Below are positions 52,415-61,447 of a DNA stretch of 64,000 nt, piece by piece. Position numbers and translations under genes: made by a program. The notes beneath the pieces were generated by a model. That model ran no database searches, was not told the origin of the DNA, and worked only from the letters and a program-made list of their open reading frames with translations. The DNA is from Lachnospiraceae bacterium (lineage in GTDB: Bacteria > Bacillota > Clostridia > Lachnospirales > Lachnospiraceae). The stretch's first letter is position 1. Every line of letters starts with the position of its first letter. The DNA is taken from NCBI GenBank assembly GCA_910575275.1, contig CAJTEE010000004.1, forward strand, positions 229,703 through 293,702. Direction: 5' to 3'.

Positions 52415-54385
52415 TTATAGCTTGCTCATTCGGTTAATATAGTCGCAAATCAAGTTCGCGGCGGCGTCCTCTCCCATAGAAGCGTCAATACACAATTCAT
52501 ATCTATGGGGGTCACCCCATTCATGGCCGGAAACGCTTTTGTAATAAGCTGCTCTGGCTGCGTCGGAACGGGTAATGCTCTTTTTGGCGGCTTCCGGGCT
52601 GTCCCCGTACATTTCCATTACCTTTTTCTCTCGATAGCTCTTGGGGGCGTGGATAAAAATACGCACCACATCTTTGTAATTCCGCAAGATATAATCTGCC
52701 GAGCGGCCTATGAGGACACAAGAACCCGCGTCCGCAATTCTGCGGATAGCCGTGTCCTGTGCGGCGATAGCTCGTTTAACAGGGTCGGTAGAAAGATATA
52801 ACTCCCGCATAACAGCGTTTTCATCTGAATTGATACCGGAGATAAACTCCTGCGCCAGACCGCTTTCTTGGGCTGCAACGGCTACCAGCTCTTTATAGTA
52901 ACAAGGGATATTAAGACGCTGCGCCACCAACTGTCCAATTCGCTTTCCTGCGGAACCATGTTCTCTTGCAATCGTAATAATCGCGCCCTGACGCGAGGGC
53001 TGAATTGCTGCTGTAGGCTCTTGGGCATTATTGCCACGGCTCAATTCTTTCCACACCCGAATCATAACCGCAGCGGTAATTAAAATGGCTAAGATGTCTG
53101 CAATCGGCGCAGCCCAGAAAATCCCAGTAACGCCTAAGAAAACAGGAATCAGCAGGGAGAAAACAATCAACAGCGCGTCCCGCAAAATCGACAATGGGGC
53201 AGCAGCCTTTGCTTTGCCGATAGACTGTAAGAAGATGGCGCAAACTTTCTGCACACAGGTAACGAGGATAAGGGCAAGGTAAATCCGCAAGCACAGTACG
53301 GCGAAATCAAAGTAAATCGGGTCGTCTGCCGAGCCGAACATACGAATAAATACACCGGGGATTGCTTCAAAGAGAACCATGCAGATCAGGCCAACGATAA
53401 CTGTCCACTTAATCATCAGTTTCAGCAGCTCTCGCACCCGATCATAGTTCTTTGCGCCGTAATTGTAGCCCACAATAGGCTGTGCGCCAGCAGCAATGCC
53501 AATAGCGATATTGAGGACAATTTGAAAGAGCTTCATAATCACCACAAACGCCGCTAAAGGAATATCCGCACCGTAAAGCGATTGTGCGCCATATTTCACC
53601 AGCAGGATATTATTGACTACGGTGATGACTACAATGGAAAGCTGTGTCAACAGGCTGGAAGTCCCCAAAGCCATAACTGGCTTCAAAAGGGCTGCGCTTG
53701 GCTTGAAACTTCTGGCCTTTACCTGGAAAGTCTTAGAGCGTCCTAAATAGGCAGCGCAAATGACGAAGCTGACAAACTGCCCCAAAATGGTAGCCCATGC
53801 CGCACCCTTTATGCCCATGTCCAGTACGAAAATTGCTACCGGGTCGCCAATGATGTTGATAATTGCACCAGTCAACATTGTTGCCATCGCATATTTGGGG
53901 CTGCCGTCTGCGCGAATGATGGACGCTAAAGTATTCTGCGTCATAGCAAGGGGCATCATGGCAAAGATAATTACACCGTAATCATGCGCCATTTGGATAT
54001 TTGCGTCTGTTGCTCCAATAAGCCGAAGCAGACTATCGCCCCACAAATAGGAAATAACGATAACGACCACGCCGGAGAGAAAAGAGCCAAGAACCGCGCC
54101 CCCTACGCTCCTGTGAATGTCTTTCGTTTCCCCCCGCCCCAAAGAAACGCTCAATGCGGCGGCGGCGCCATCACCAAAAAACAGACTCAATCCCCAGCCC
54201 ACAACCGTAATCGGGAAAATAACGCCAGTGGCAGCGTTACCCAAATAGCCAACGCCGTTGCCGACGAAAATCTGGTCAACGATGTTGTAGAGACAAGAAA
54301 TAATCAGGGAGCAGATACAGGGGATAGCAAACTTTCGCAGTAGTGTCCCCACCTTTTCGCTGCCAAGATAATTTGAGTTTTCCAT
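52415..54385 (-). CDS. MATE efflux transporter fused to a cytidylate-kinase-like domain
   Basis: 656 residues. Residues 1 to about 445 are a complete twelve-helix MATE exporter (LLRKFAIPCICSLIISCLYNIVDQIFVG at the start, NYGAKNYDRVRELLK in the middle), which pumps cationic compounds or drugs out using ion gradients. After a Gln/Pro/Ala linker (about 450-465) comes a 190-residue cytidylate kinase-like domain: ITIAREHGSAGKRIGQLVAQRLNIPCYYKEL with P-loop GSAGKRIG (477-484), CVLIGRSADYIL, and an Arg-rich LID-like part. The domain should lie in the cytoplasm and may phosphorylate or sense a nucleotide or nucleoside drug. AAGGAGG precedes the ATG. Expression is preceded by a leader ORF and attenuator. 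Confidence 0.9.
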   Translation of the reverse strand: MENSNYLGSEKVGTLLRKFAIPCICSLIISCLYNIVDQIFVGNGVGYLGNAATGVIFPITVVGWGLSLFFGDGAAAALSVSLGRGETKDIHRSVGGAVLGSFLSGVVVIVISYLWGDSLLRLIGATDANIQMAHDYGVIIFAMMPLAMTQNTLASIIRADGSPKYAMATMLTGAIINIIGDPVAIFVLDMGIKGAAWATILGQFVSFVICAAYLGRSKTFQVKARSFKPSAALLKPVMALGTSSLLTQLSIVVITVVNNILLVKYGAQSLYGADIPLAAFVVIMKLFQIVLNIAIGIAAGAQPIVGYNYGAKNYDRVRELLKLMIKWTVIVGLICMVLFEAIPGVFIRMFGSADDPIYFDFAVLCLRIYLALILVTCVQKVCAIFLQSIGKAKAAAPLSILRDALLIVFSLLIPVFLGVTGIFWAAPIADILAILITAAVMIRVWKELSRGNNAQEPTAAIQPSRQGAIITIAREHGSAGKRIGQLVAQRLNIPCYYKELVAVAAQESGLAQEFISGINSDENAVMRELYLSTDPVKRAIAAQDTAIRRIADAGSCVLIGRSADYILRNYKDVVRIFIHAPKSYREKKVMEMYGDSPEAAKKSITRSDAARAAYYKSVSGHEWGDPHRYELCIDASMGEDAAANLICDYINRMSKL

Positions 54386-54400
54386 AGTAACCTCCTTGAT

Positions 54401-54448
54401 TTAGGGCAAAAAAAACAGCACATTCTGACGCATGTGCTGAAAAAACAT
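54401..54448 (-). CDS. Leader peptide of the MATE-kinase gene
   Basis: A 15-residue ORF, MFFQHMRQNVLFFLP, from 54448 to the TAA at 54401-54403, ending 15 bp before the main start codon. Its codons run through both arms of the terminator hairpin, so a ribosome moving or stalled on it would change the RNA fold. Its own ribosome binding site is weak. The layout matches leader peptides of attenuated resistance genes. Confidence 0.65.
   Translation of the reverse strand: MFFQHMRQNVLFFLP
54408..54439 (-). terminator. Attenuator hairpin before the MATE-kinase gene
   Basis: Minus-strand stem CAGCACAT (54432-54439) / ATGTGCTG (54416-54423), loop of eight bases, then eight T (54408-54415): a textbook intrinsic terminator placed inside the leader ORF. 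The upstream RNA segment UGUGUUG (54456-54462) can pair with CAGCACA of the left arm, giving a possible antiterminator. Confidence 0.85.
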
Positions 54449-54542
54449 CAACTACCAACACACGCTGCACATCTGTACCGTAATCAGACTTACGCGCAAA
54501 TGCGCTGCATGTGTCGTTGATTGCCTATGAAATTCGTACTAT

Positions 54543-54571
54543 AGTATAACATTTTGGCCGGAAATTTTCAA
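54543..54571 (-). promoter_or_regulatory. Promoter of the MATE-kinase leader
   Basis: Minus strand TTGAAA (54566-54571), 17-bp spacer, TATACT (54543-54548). Predicted transcript start about 54536, giving a 5' leader of about 150 bases ahead of the MATE-kinase start codon. Confidence 0.8.
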
Positions 54572-55050
54572 GTGGCCTTTTTTCACAAATTACGGCCTGT
54601 ATGTGTTTTGTGTATTTTGCGGAGATCATTGCTGCTGTAAAGCGCCTTATAGACGAGGGAAGAAGTTTCGTAGCAAGCAAAGGAAGCGGGTACCCACTTC
54701 CGTATTTTCGCCCTCCCGCGCTGCGGCACGTTGGTTGAAAATTGCTTGTTGGGAAGTGTCACAAACCCTCCATGAACGAAAGACGGAGCGCGGTGGCCAT
54801 ACCTGGCGGCTACGCCCCGCCTTTTCCTCAAGTCTGTATTTCCTTTGCCGTCCATAGCTGTTCTAACTGTAATCACTCTAACACTAATTCTTGGAATTGT
54901 CATTATACCAGTAATATAATTTGTGGGTAGAGCACTATCCAACAAGATCTCTCACATGATACGACAAAAAATATAAAACCATATTCCACCAGTTATTTTA
55001 GATTATATAATTGTATGGTAACAATGTCATTAAGCTCTGACAAGTCCAAG
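54572..55050. other. Stretch without recognised genes
   Basis: I see no convincing coding sequence. It holds the right arm of the 31-bp inverted repeat (54740-54770) and then about 150 bases of A/T-rich DNA. Confidence 0.5.
54740..54770 (-). repeat. 31-bp inverted repeat, right arm
   Basis: The reverse complement of this arm agrees with 50055-50085 at 28 of 31 positions, sharing the core ACTTCCCAACAAGCAA. It lies about 170 bp upstream of the MATE promoter. Confidence 0.75.
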
Positions 55051-55223
55051 TCACTGTTCCACTTCTTTCACAGAGGCATCAAGAGTATCTGCAATATCCT
55101 CTATGGAATTTCCTTTTTGTACAATTTCTGAGCTGTGCCAATTTTTGTTTTCTCAGATGCTTCCTTTTCTCTGCTTTCCACATAAGTCTTTAAAATGTAT
55201 TCTTCATTAAACAAAGTCATCAT
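55051..55223 (-). pseudogene. C-terminal remnant of an Rpn/PD-(D/E)XK transposase-like nuclease
   Basis: Minus-strand frame MMTLFNEEYILKTYVESREK followed by EASEKTKIGTAQKLYKKE, then a one-base shift to GNSIEDIADTLDASVKEVEQ and a TGA. This is the characteristic C-terminal tail of Rpn-family (recombination-promoting nuclease) proteins. The catalytic N-terminal domain is absent. Confidence 0.65.
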
Positions 55224-55319
55224 AATATCCACAACCTCCTTTCTCCATACAGAGTAAGGCAGGTGGGAACCCCCAGGTCAACAAGGGATTTGAAAAATTT
55301 TTACTGTTCCTTATTTTAG

Positions 55320-55930
55320 AGGAACCCACTTCCGAAAACGCTTCCCTGACATAATAAGGTTTCAGCTCCCTGACCTCAAACTTCCCCTCCCCATAAACAG
55401 CCTCCCGGCAGAAATCCTTTGTTTCTTTTAACTGTTCCCGCATTTCCTGAAGCCGCATGATCTGCCCCTGCAGACGGTCAAGCTGATGTTCCAAAAGTCT
55501 GTCATACCCTTCGATTCCTGTCTCCCTCAGCAGTTCTTTCATCTCGACTGGAGAAAAACCTCGTTTTTATAGAAGTCTATGGACATCAGGCGGGATATGT
55601 CATACAGGTCAAATTCCCGGTACTGGCTTCCCTGGCAAACCCCAGATGCCTGAAAACATCTTTTGTATGGTAAACCGCAGACGGAGAACCTGATTCCCCG
55701 TAATCCGCTGTAAAGAGAGCCCCATTGCCTTTTTCAATCTTAGCATCCTTTGGCTTAACAGTCTTTTTAAAATGGCGTTTATCCACAGGCTTCTCAGCAG
55801 AGGCGGGCACCAGCCAGCTTTTTCCTTTGTTTACGGCACCCTTTATTCGTCCGTTTTTACAATAATAGGCAATCATACGGCTTGATACATTCCATTTTTT
55901 TGCTATTTCCACAGCGGTCAGATAATCCAT
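55320..55930 (-). pseudogene. Broken MerR-family regulator with extra N-terminal HTH domain
   Basis: From the ATG at 55930 (GGAGG upstream): a small helix-turn-helix domain (DYLTAVEIAKKWNVSSRMIAYYCKNGRIKG) like the one at 49.7 kb, a linker, and the start of a MerR domain (VYHTKDVFRHLGFAREA). A deletion with frame change then leads to YREFDLYDISRLMSIDFYKN, and a further one-base shift near 55565 to GFSPVEMKELLRETGIEGYD and the coiled coil. The recognition part of the MerR domain and the effector domain are lost. Non-functional. Confidence 0.75.
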
Positions 55931-56017
55931 CGCCCTGCCTCCAATCTTATATATTTCAGATATCTGAAATATAACCATAACCCTGTTTTTTGTTTCTGTC
56001 AATGCCCCCCATACCGT

Positions 56018-57057
56018 TCAGGATATCCTTTTCACATATTCCGCGAGTAATATTTTCCCACAGCATCGACTCACCAGTATGGAATATCCCAATGCGATCA
56101 CTACAAGAGCTGCAAAGAAAATGAGTATAGGCAGCAATGGAAACGTATAATGCAATTCACTCAGCAGACCAATCCGGCTGAATCTCCGGCACAAAATGTC
56201 CCCCAGGACGGTTCCTATACTCAATATGACCGCCATGGTTGCCAGCACATAACAAAAAGCCACCGTCCGCAGCATTTCTGAAAGCTGCCTGCCGGACAGC
56301 CCCACAGAGCGCAGCACGCCGAATTCCTGCTGTCTGGAAATAAAATTTGTCATACGCGTATTGGCCAGATTAACCAGCGCAAAGATGCCGATAAAAATGA
56401 CCAGCCCATAAGCCGCTTTCACCATGACATGTAAAGACTGCTCCATATAAGAAACCACCTCATTGATACTTTGGACTGCCAGGTTTTGATTATCGCCGCA
56501 AAGTTCATAAATCCGTTCTTCCGCCTGTACGATATTTTCCGGATCAGCATGGAACAGTAACTTTATATTAAAAATTTGTTGTATTTACTTTTTTCATTCA
56601 ATAAATCCTGGGGTACGAATATAAAATATCCTTTATAGCGCTGATCCCCCAGATTCATGATGACCATTACCTGAAACGGGAGTTTTTCCCCTTCATCCGT
56701 TTCTATCTGGGTAATGTCTCCTATTGCAGCCTTATAATTTGCAAACCTTTCCACCACTCCCGTTGAGTCATCAATGATAATCCCGCGTCCTTCCACCAAT
56801 GTATCATAATCCAGAGTCCCGCTTAGTAAAGCATCCTGGCGGCTTTCCATGTATTCCCTTGAAAGACCCACAATCTCATAATAAGGCTGGCCTTCCACAT
56901 TGATATTGGCAGGGAAAACAGCTTCCTCTTTCGTATGTCCTGCCAGACATATGGCTGTCATGATTAAGATTATCCCAAATTTAACCCCTGCTATGTTCAA
57001 TTTCTGTTCACTCCCTTTCATTTTCATCCCCAAAATCTGCATCTGGTAAAGGGGCAT
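56018..57057 (-). pseudogene. C-terminal half of an FtsX-like ABC permease, frameshifted
   Basis: An upstream frame (57057-56563) carries KLNIAGVKFGIILIMTAICL and an extracellular domain ending DLLNEKSKYNKFLI. A frame change near 56575 leads through an open stretch (HADPENIVQAEERIYELCGD) to the final frame (56458-56018) with three helices and the FtsX block FGVLRSVGLSGRQLSEMLRTV. The N-terminal helices and the partner ATPase are missing. It joins directly to the end of a HAD gene remnant. Confidence 0.75.
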
Positions 57058-57535
57058 CTCTGAAATCCGCTATGTAGAGATCCGCCTCCTGCTCCATCTG
57101 CACCCTGTATCGGGCAGAACATCCTCGAAGACCAGACAGTGCTGAGGGGCTACTCCTAACCTCTGCGCCGCAAGTTCAAATACATCCGGATACTCTTTTC
57201 CACGTTTTACTTCATCGGTAGAACAGAGAATATCAAACAGCCCCAAAACAGAATTATGTTCAAGGCAGAGAAGGAACAATTCTCTTGGCAGCCCTGTGGC
57301 AACCGCCAGTTTCATTCCATTCCCTGATGATATCCTCCGATTTTTCGGAAAATCCAAGTAAGTCTATTGTATACTGCGCTGCTTCCTCAAAGCTGTGGGC
57401 ACAGATTTCAGCCACATAATCTGCTGGAACCGGCAGTCCACGCTTCTGAAGAAAAGAAATATCAATCTGCTCCAAGATATCCATCGAATCAAGCAGTGTA
57501 CCATCCAGGCCAAAAATCACGACTTCAAACCTCAT
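57008..57535 (-). pseudogene. Broken HAD-family phosphatase (beta-phosphoglucomutase-like)
   Basis: From the ATG at 57535 with GAGGAGG upstream: MRFEVVIFGLDGTLLDSMDI has the HAD motif I, but the first Asp of the DxDGT pair is Gly (GLDGT), which would remove the nucleophile. A frameshift near 57290-57320 leads to GMKLAVATGLPRELFLLCLE, CSTDEVKRGKEYPDVFELAA and CLVFEDVLP. Then part is deleted and a C-terminal YRVQMEQEADLYIADFRD ends at 57008. Inactive on several counts. Confidence 0.75.
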
Positions 57536-58060
57536 ATTTGTCCTCCTCACATAAAAATGCGGCTGAAATATCAAATAGGAAATCAACTGCCATACACAAA
57601 TACAATGAACTTGTGCTGATATACAAAAATCCGAACAATATGCCCAGAAGCCCTGTTTTTATCATGCCTTTGATACCTTGATAAAAATGGGCTGCCCCAA
57701 AGCAGACACCTGCCAGAGCTGCCAGAAGAAACGGCGATAGTTCCGGAAAAATTCTCCTCAAAACATACAACAAAAATCCCCTGAATACAATCTCTTCGCA
57801 GATACCTGCTGCCAGTGCCGTTACAGTGAAATAGATCTTCTCCCGCCTGGTCCTTGGAATAAGTCCGTTTACAACACGATCATAAACTTTTCCTGAATGT
57901 GTTTTTTCCTCTATCTGTTTCGAAACAGAGTCTCTGTAGGACGGATTTATTAAAAACGCAGCTATTTGAAAAATAAATACCGTACTCAGCAGACCACATA
58001 GAATCCATGTGCCAAATGCCAGATACCTATGGCTTCCCAGTTGCCTCCCTGATTTCCGGG
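57525..58060 (-). pseudogene. N-terminally truncated CPBP-family membrane protease
   Basis: The frame (57525-58100) contains membrane helices and the CPBP/CAAX protease motifs ICEEIVFRGFLLYVLRR and FGAAHFYQG with the catalytic Glu-Glu and His residues. The N-terminal helices expected in this 220-300-residue family are missing; the frame instead begins inside the TetR fragment upstream, with no ribosome binding site. The catalytic part itself is intact. Members process peptides or provide bacteriocin self-immunity. Confidence 0.65.
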
Positions 58061-58410
58061 GTTTCCGCAAAAAGAACCTGTAATGAAAATAAATATTCAT
58101 CAGGGGCCGTTCTCATAAACTCACACCTTGCCAGGACCTTTTGGGTCATGGCCTCAAAGAAATCTGATGTTTCCTTGTAATACTTCAGCTCTATTTCATT
58201 TGATATCCTGTCGATATTCTCCCAGAGGTATAAATACAGCTCTTTTTTATTCTTGAAATAATGGAACAACAGGGACTTTGATATGTCACCGGCATCCGCA
58301 ATCTTGGATGTGGACGCATTTTTGTAATTGTTATTGGCAAACACCACATATGCTGCTCTTATGATCTGTTCCTGCTTTTCCAATGGCAATTCAAAAAATT
58401 TCCCGTTCAT
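58027..58410 (-). pseudogene. TetR regulator, N-terminal half only
   Basis: 127 codons: a normal TetR DNA-binding domain (EQIIRAAYVVFANNNYKNAS, TSKIADAGDISKSLLFHYFKNKKELYLYLW) and the start of the ligand domain up to LFSLQVLFAETPEIRE, then a short unrelated tail ATGKP. It is joined to the CPBP remnant. The DNA-binding domain could still be made. A paralogue with the reverse damage lies at 61.8-62.2 kb. Confidence 0.75.
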
Positions 58411-58479
58411 TATGCTCCTCCCAGTATTTGTCTTGCTGATAATTCATGATCCTGAAAATCCACGATTTTGATTTTTTGT

Positions 58480-60072
58480 TTATAGTTTTCTCAGCATTGA
58501 TGTCCCCTGTCTGGCAAGGATAAGGGAACATACTGCGGCAAACACAGCGAATAACATTAAGGGAAGTGCCAGCGCAATCCACTGGGCCATTTTACTGCCC
58601 CAATAATATAACCCCGCCGCTATTCCAAGTAACGCCATAGGAGCGAACATCGCCAACACGGCAGCCATAGACTGCTTGATAATGACAGTCTCGTTCACCG
58701 CGTCAAGTTTCGGAAAGCATAGCCCCATCAGCATTCCAAAGGCAGCATGGCCCACAGCAAAAAGTAGTGTGGCGCTGAGCAGGGCCACTGTCTGCCACAG
58801 GGCAAAGCCAAAAGCGATAGAGATACACATCCCGGCAATCACTGTACATGGCAGGGTGAGCAGCAGCTGAAAGCCAACCTTGATCCAGAGCAGGGAACTT
58901 TCCTCTATTGGGGATTCCCGCAAGATCCAGAGGTATTTTCCTTCCAGGCTAACCGATGGCGCGGCAATGGGGCAGATGCAGAGGCAGAAACCAATGACTG
59001 CCGCTGCCATAGGAAGCAATGGCAGATGGATTTCGGACATCTGCGCATAGGCCAGCAGTTTTTCCTTCATAACCAGGGATGCCGCTCCGGCAGCCAGCAA
59101 CATGACCAGACCGATACCGGCATTCCAGAAATACATGGGCGTGCCAAAAAATCTTTGCATCTCCTTCTTCAGAAGGGCTTTCTTTTGCCCGGAGGCGGTC
59201 TGTGGGGCGAGCTTGTAGTGATTCTGTGTGGATTGCGCAAAAAAAGCCGTCACAGCCTGACGGTATACCCGGCCAAGGCCAACCACCACCAAAGCAAAGG
59301 GAACAATGCAGCACAAGACAAAGGCCAGCAGCAGCCCCCAATCCCCCATAATGCCTTCCCCCATCCACAGCACAGGCGCAGCCCAGGTAAGCGAATTTTT
59401 CACTCTGGTAGCATTGTCTGTAAGATTCTTAATCATGCTGCTAAGGTTAAATGAGAAATAAAATACGACTGCCATGAAGATTCCTGTCACAATGTTCTGT
59501 CCCAGCGCTCCACGGGATACTCTGGCGGAAAGAAATGCTACCAGCGCCCCTGACAGTACAGACAATGCCGTGTCCAACAGGGGAAGGGCCAGTGCTGCGA
59601 TCCCCAGACGCAGCCAGAACAGCAGGCTATGCCCTACACCGTTCTGTGTCACAAAAGTACAGATTACCCCGGCCGGGATCAGAACGAAAATGGAGAACAG
59701 CAAATTCTCCAAATATATGGCGATTACCCGGCTGGCCACCAGCAGGGTCGTGGGCACCGGCATACTCAGCAGCAGGTCATTATCCTTCCCGCCAAATACT
59801 ACGCCCTTCACCGCAAAAGTGGTAAACAGCAATCCGCCCACCAGTGCGCCCATGCCCATGAATATAAATACCATCACTTCCATATTCACTGGCGCCAACG
59901 CCTTCATGAACATATAGCTGTATAAACCGGACAGATACAGACCCAGAAACCCAATGGCAAAGACGGCACTCAGTCCTGTAGCCGCCCTTTTCCTACTGCG
60001 TCCCCGGGAATTTGTTGAAGAAAGAAGCATAGACTGGATGCTGACTTTTAACAGGACAAAAAATTTTTTCAT
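58480..60072 (-). CDS. ABC exporter permease (ABC-2 type)
   Basis: 530 residues from the ATG at 60072, preceded by GGAGGGGGAGAG. About twelve hydrophobic segments, basic N-terminus MKKFFVLLKVSIQS, and a repeated two-half architecture as in large bacterial ABC exporter membrane proteins. Its ATG overlaps the stop of the ATPase gene in ATGA, so the two are coupled. Substrate not visible. Confidence 0.85.
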   Translation of the reverse strand: MKKFFVLLKVSIQSMLLSSTNSRGRSRKRAATGLSAVFAIGFLGLYLSGLYSYMFMKALAPVNMEVMVFIFMGMGALVGGLLFTTFAVKGVVFGGKDNDLLLSMPVPTTLLVASRVIAIYLENLLFSIFVLIPAGVICTFVTQNGVGHSLLFWLRLGIAALALPLLDTALSVLSGALVAFLSARVSRGALGQNIVTGIFMAVVFYFSFNLSSMIKNLTDNATRVKNSLTWAAPVLWMGEGIMGDWGLLLAFVLCCIVPFALVVVGLGRVYRQAVTAFFAQSTQNHYKLAPQTASGQKKALLKKEMQRFFGTPMYFWNAGIGLVMLLAAGAASLVMKEKLLAYAQMSEIHLPLLPMAAAVIGFCLCICPIAAPSVSLEGKYLWILRESPIEESSLLWIKVGFQLLLTLPCTVIAGMCISIAFGFALWQTVALLSATLLFAVGHAAFGMLMGLCFPKLDAVNETVIIKQSMAAVLAMFAPMALLGIAAGLYYWGSKMAQWIALALPLMLFAVFAAVCSLILARQGTSMLRKL

Positions 60073-60782
60073 CTCTCCCCCTCCAGCTCCAGAAATACAT
60101 TTTCCAGGGAAGAATCCCCCACCAGCTCTGCCGTAGGGCCGCTTTGCACCAGTTTTCCGTTTTTGATAATGGCAATCTGATCGCACAGCTTTTCGGCCAC
60201 TTCAAGTACGTGCGTAGAAAAAAATACGGCTGATCCGTTTTGGCACAATTCTGACAGATATCCTTTCATCAAGTAGGCGGCTGAGGGGTCCAAACCCACA
60301 AATGGCTCGTCCAAAATCAGAAGTTTTGGCCGCCGGATGAAAGCGGAGACCAGGGCCAGTTTCTGCCGCATCCCATGGGAGTAACTGCCGATGGGAGAAC
60401 CCAGATCGTCCGTGAGTTCAAAGGCATCCGAATATTTGCCAATGTCAGCCGTACGTTGACCAGCAGAAATGTCATACAAGTCAGCAATGAAATTAAGATA
60501 ATCAATGCCTTTCATAAACTCATAGATATCCGGGTTATCCGGAAGAAATGCGGTAACCTGTTTCGCCTGTACCGGGGACTTTTTAATATCGTGGCCATCA
60601 ATGGTGATGGTGCCTTCTGTAAAATCCATCACTCCTGCCGCAGCCCGAAGCGTGGTGGTTTTGCCCGCCCCGTTGTGGCCGATGAATCCGTAGATTTCGC
60701 CAGAGCGGACATGCAGGGACAAATCATCCACGGCTTTCTTCCCTCCGGGATAGGTCTTAGAATAATGTTTAATGCAAAGCAT
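60069..60782 (-). CDS. ABC transporter ATP-binding protein
   Basis: 237 residues: Walker A GHNGAGKTTT (about 35-44), signature YSHGMRQKLALVSAF and Walker B KLLILDEPFVGLD. The S-H-G-M signature is typical of ABC-2 exporters of the multidrug/bacteriocin type. Coupled to the permease gene downstream. A small membrane-anchored protein gene lies 28 bp upstream on the same strand. Confidence 0.93.
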   Translation of the reverse strand: MLCIKHYSKTYPGGKKAVDDLSLHVRSGEIYGFIGHNGAGKTTTLRAAAGVMDFTEGTITIDGHDIKKSPVQAKQVTAFLPDNPDIYEFMKGIDYLNFIADLYDISAGQRTADIGKYSDAFELTDDLGSPIGSYSHGMRQKLALVSAFIRRPKLLILDEPFVGLDPSAAYLMKGYLSELCQNGSAVFFSTHVLEVAEKLCDQIAIIKNGKLVQSGPTAELVGDSSLENVFLELEGER

Positions 60783-60810
60783 TGGTAAGCTCCTCCTTTC
60801 GTAATTCCGC

Positions 60811-61158
60811 TTAGCTAATTATTTTAATATAAGTATTATGGTCAAAATATATTTTTTCAGTAGAAGCATTTAATTTGATTTCAAAGGTGTTTTTTGCTCC
60901 GATGGTGCTGTTTAACCCTCCAGAAGTTCTATAAAAAGAGCAATGTATCTCCTCGCCGGTCTTTTCGGTTTCCATGTCTCTGATAAAATCCATGGAAGCG
61001 GAAAGTGATGTTTTAATCATAATTGCGGAACCGTCTTTGGAAACAGAAAAGTCCTGCAAACAGACGTCTGTTCTTTTCTCAAGTCCCGGTAATAAAAATA
61101 ATAACCCAACTGCAGAAACGGTCAGGATGATCAAAACAGGCGCATATTTTTTCAGGCT
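60811..61158 (-). CDS. Small membrane-anchored protein beside the ABC exporter
   Basis: About 115 residues. The N-terminal segment KKYAPVLIILTVSAVGLLFLLPG is a signal anchor, and the rest (residues about 35-115) is an extracellular beta-rich domain without recognised family. The codon before KKYAPV is CTG at 61158, preceded by AAGGAGG at a long spacing; the usual ATG may have been lost, or a TTG at 61134 is used. It lies directly upstream of the ABC exporter genes and may be a partner or pheromone-like accessory. Confidence 0.5.
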   Translation of the reverse strand, partial: SLKKYAPVLIILTVSAVGLLFLLPGLEKRTDVCLQDFSVSKDGSAIMIKTSLSASMDFIRDMETEKTGEEIHCSFYRTSGGLNSTIGAKNTFEIKLNASTEKIYFDHNTYIKIIS

Positions 61159-61240
61159 CGTTGACTACCTCCTTATTTTCGAACATCTGTCTGTTTATCA
61201 GGTATATCTTGCCGGAAACACAAAAGTAAATTAGGATTAG

Positions 61241-61279
61241 ATAAAAAATAAGAGCTTCTAAATATAGATCAGAAGCTCT
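61241..61279 (-). terminator. Terminator downstream of the SRPBCC gene
   Basis: Perfect 9-bp stem AGAGCTTCT (61251-61259) / AGAAGCTCT (61271-61279); on the minus strand TATTTTTTATC follows. It separates the SRPBCC gene from the exporter genes. Confidence 0.8.
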
Positions 61280-61447
61280 TTCATGCGCACCTATCCAGCT
61301 GGCCTCCTGTAGATGACAGGATGATAACGTTCCTTCTCTGATCCACCTTTTTATTATCACACTATTGACCGATTTTGAAAAGACCCGCCCACTATACATT
61401 CTGTCCAAACTCAAAACCACCGTAAAATCCATACCCGTAATACCACC

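Noticed and set aside
54583-54945. 120-codon minus-strand frame upstream of the MATE gene
   Set aside because: No ribosome binding site or domain; overlaps the inverted repeat arm.
61079-61432. 117-codon minus-strand frame through the SRPBCC terminator
   Set aside because: It spans a strong terminator and overlaps the start of the small membrane protein gene; composition does not look coding.
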